From assembly GCA_002298545.1 (NCBI GenBank), contig DBKQ01000059.1:23873-30646 (forward strand): 6,774 bases of DNA, written 5' to 3'. The notes under the pieces were generated by a model. It was not told the DNA's origin and made no database searches. It saw nothing but the letters and a program-made list of their open reading frames with translations. Of the stretch, positions 5,366 through 6,774 are shown one piece after another. Every line of letters begins with the position of its first letter. Position 1 is the stretch's first letter. This DNA is from Prevotella sp. UBA746. Its GTDB lineage: Bacteria > Bacteroidota > Bacteroidia > Bacteroidales > Bacteroidaceae. A program made the translations under genes and the position numbers.

Positions 5366-6774
5366 ATGCGAACAATCACTCGATTACGTTTCTTTTGCTT
5401 GTATTTATGTATCATTGCACTTTTGTCTTCGGCAAGAGCCAATCCGGCTTTTACGCTTTATGATATGTGTGCAATTGCATCAGACAGCACAGGCTCTGAT
5501 TATGTGCTGTCAGATAGTGATTCCCCTTTTCAACCTGTAATCCCAACCCTCCCCAACACCCCTCAACAATCATTTAACTCCAACGATTATCTTGACCCTG
5601 AATACAAGAAATACCCGTTGCCGCCCGATGTGTCAAGTGCAATGACTTATCCTGTGGTCAGTACTCCAGTAAATGCAGACGTTACACAAATCGGTGCTGC
5701 AACATTCAGTATTCCAATCGAAGTGCCACAAGGAGTAGGAGCGACTATTCCACAATTGTCCATATCATATAACAGTATGCAGGGGAACGGCATGATCGGA
5801 TTGGGATGCAGCGTTTCGGGAGTATCAGCCATAACCCGTTCCATCCGCGATATCTATCATGACCTAAATGCCGGAAGACTGTCTTTCAACGAGTATGATG
5901 CTCTCCGCCTTGACGGCAAGCGTCTTATCCCGAAGGGCAGCAATATAATGACTGACGGCAGTGTATACGTTTTGGAAGACGACCCTTTTACGGAGGTTAT
6001 ACTTCATGGAACGAAGACTAATACATGGTTTGAAGTCAAGACTTCAGACGGTAGGATATTACGGTATGGCGATACGGAGAACAGCCGTCAAACGGTATCC
6101 CCCTCCTCCGGCAGCAAGTTTGTCAATGCCTGGTATATAAGCCGTATGGAGGACAGCAACGGCAACTTTATGACATACAGCTATCTCCATGAGAACCTGA
6201 CTCTCTATCCACAGACCATATCGTACGGCAAGAACCTGCATACGCAAAACGGGGCTGACAATACCGTCAACTTCATTTACGAAAACCGACCGGACAAATG
6301 TCCGTATATAGTAAAGGATGTGCAGGGAAGCATGTCAAAACGTCTCCGTTCGATAGAGACAAAATCCGGCAATTCATTATACCGGCATTTGGAACTTTCC
6401 TACAGCATGGATCCAGGCTCAGGCGCAAGCCGCCTGAGCAGAGTGCAGGTATGGAAAAATTCAGATAGTCGCCAAAAGCCGATAGATATAGCATGGAGCG
6501 ACAGTCCCGGTCTGGCTCCTACTGCCGTCAAGCTTGATGCAGGCGGGATGGACATCCCCATGACGAAGAAGTCTGACCAGCGGTTCTTGACAGGAGATGT
6601 CAACGGCGACGGAGTGACGGACATTGTGGAATTTGCCAGGGTTGACATTACTACGGGAGTAAACAAAACAGACCACAGCAACTATTGCATACCCTATATC
6701 TCATCGGTAAACGGTGACGGCACTGTGTCGTATCTGCAGAAACAGTATATAGACATAGGTCCCAGTGTGTCTAT
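5366..6774 (+). CDS. SpvB/TcaC-like Rhs-type secreted protein, 5' part (runs off the window)
   Basis: The frame stays open for 469 codons to the right edge. A signal peptide is present (MRTITRLRFFCLYLCIIALL, likely cut after SARA at residue 25), followed by a polar Asp/Ser/Pro-rich linker (about 39-90). Residues about 108-160 match the SpvB/TcaC N-terminal pattern: GAATFSIPIEVPQGVGATIP, then LSISYNS, NGMIGLGCSVSG and ITRS. Further on there is a beta-rich region with DSNGNFMTYSY (263-273), typical of these shells. At 410-421 lies GDVNGDGVTDIV, a calcium-loop motif of the FG-GAP/VCBS kind, and a second partial one occurs at 448-453 (SVNGDG begins at 447). The family includes TcB/TcC toxin cocoon components and Rhs proteins; a variable toxin end, if any, would be downstream. 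It starts 9 nt after the YD/T9SS gene, suggesting co-translation. The ATG at 5366 is chosen because it yields the signal peptide. Confidence 0.85.
   Translation, partial: MRTITRLRFFCLYLCIIALLSSARANPAFTLYDMCAIASDSTGSDYVLSDSDSPFQPVIPTLPNTPQQSFNSNDYLDPEYKKYPLPPDVSSAMTYPVVSTPVNADVTQIGAATFSIPIEVPQGVGATIPQLSISYNSMQGNGMIGLGCSVSGVSAITRSIRDIYHDLNAGRLSFNEYDALRLDGKRLIPKGSNIMTDGSVYVLEDDPFTEVILHGTKTNTWFEVKTSDGRILRYGDTENSRQTVSPSSGSKFVNAWYISRMEDSNGNFMTYSYLHENLTLYPQTISYGKNLHTQNGADNTVNFIYENRPDKCPYIVKDVQGSMSKRLRSIETKSGNSLYRHLELSYSMDPGSGASRLSRVQVWKNSDSRQKPIDIAWSDSPGLAPTAVKLDAGGMDIPMTKKSDQRFLTGDVNGDGVTDIVEFARVDITTGVNKTDHSNYCIPYISSVNGDGTVSYLQKQYIDIGPSVS

Overview
The window looks like chromosomal DNA from a Bacteroidales organism, probably Prevotella or a close relative. 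Four things point that way: the gene order kdsA-kdsD-yicC-gmk-nadD, A-rich gene leaders without Shine-Dalgarno motifs, a TAnnTTTG-type promoter element ahead of yicC, and a secreted protein with a type IX secretion (T9SS)-like tail. All genes read on the + strand.

The left part (1-3725) is housekeeping. It holds the 3' end of kdsA and a complete kdsD, two Kdo (lipid A/LPS inner core) biosynthesis enzymes. These are followed by yicC (ribonuclease family), gmk (guanylate kinase) and nadD (NAD synthesis). Two non-coding repeat structures interrupt this part. One is a run of seven degenerate 9-nt units between kdsA and kdsD (131-194). The other is a composite element between yicC and gmk (2122-2483), in which 43-nt GC-rich inverted arms, each with a matching outer 10-mer, enclose about 4.5 copies of a 50-bp tandem repeat.

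The right part (3731-6774) is accessory. A family 2 glycosyltransferase follows nadD by 5 nt. Its last 79 codons look like a separate small lipoprotein joined in frame, and one base fewer in an A-run would restore a TAATG stop/start overlap. Next comes a small secreted protein that pairs one YD(Rhs)-like motif with a T9SS-like C-terminal domain. The window ends inside a large exported SpvB/TcaC-like Rhs-type protein with FG-GAP/VCBS-like calcium-loop motifs. The lipoprotein segment, the YD/T9SS protein and the SpvB-like protein all carry export signals, lie 9-18 nt apart and are likely co-transcribed, so they form a candidate surface or toxin-like module. A perfect 10-bp inverted repeat lies in the signal-peptide codons of the middle gene.

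The best candidates for something undescribed are the composite inverted/tandem repeat element and the lipoprotein + YD/T9SS + SpvB export module.
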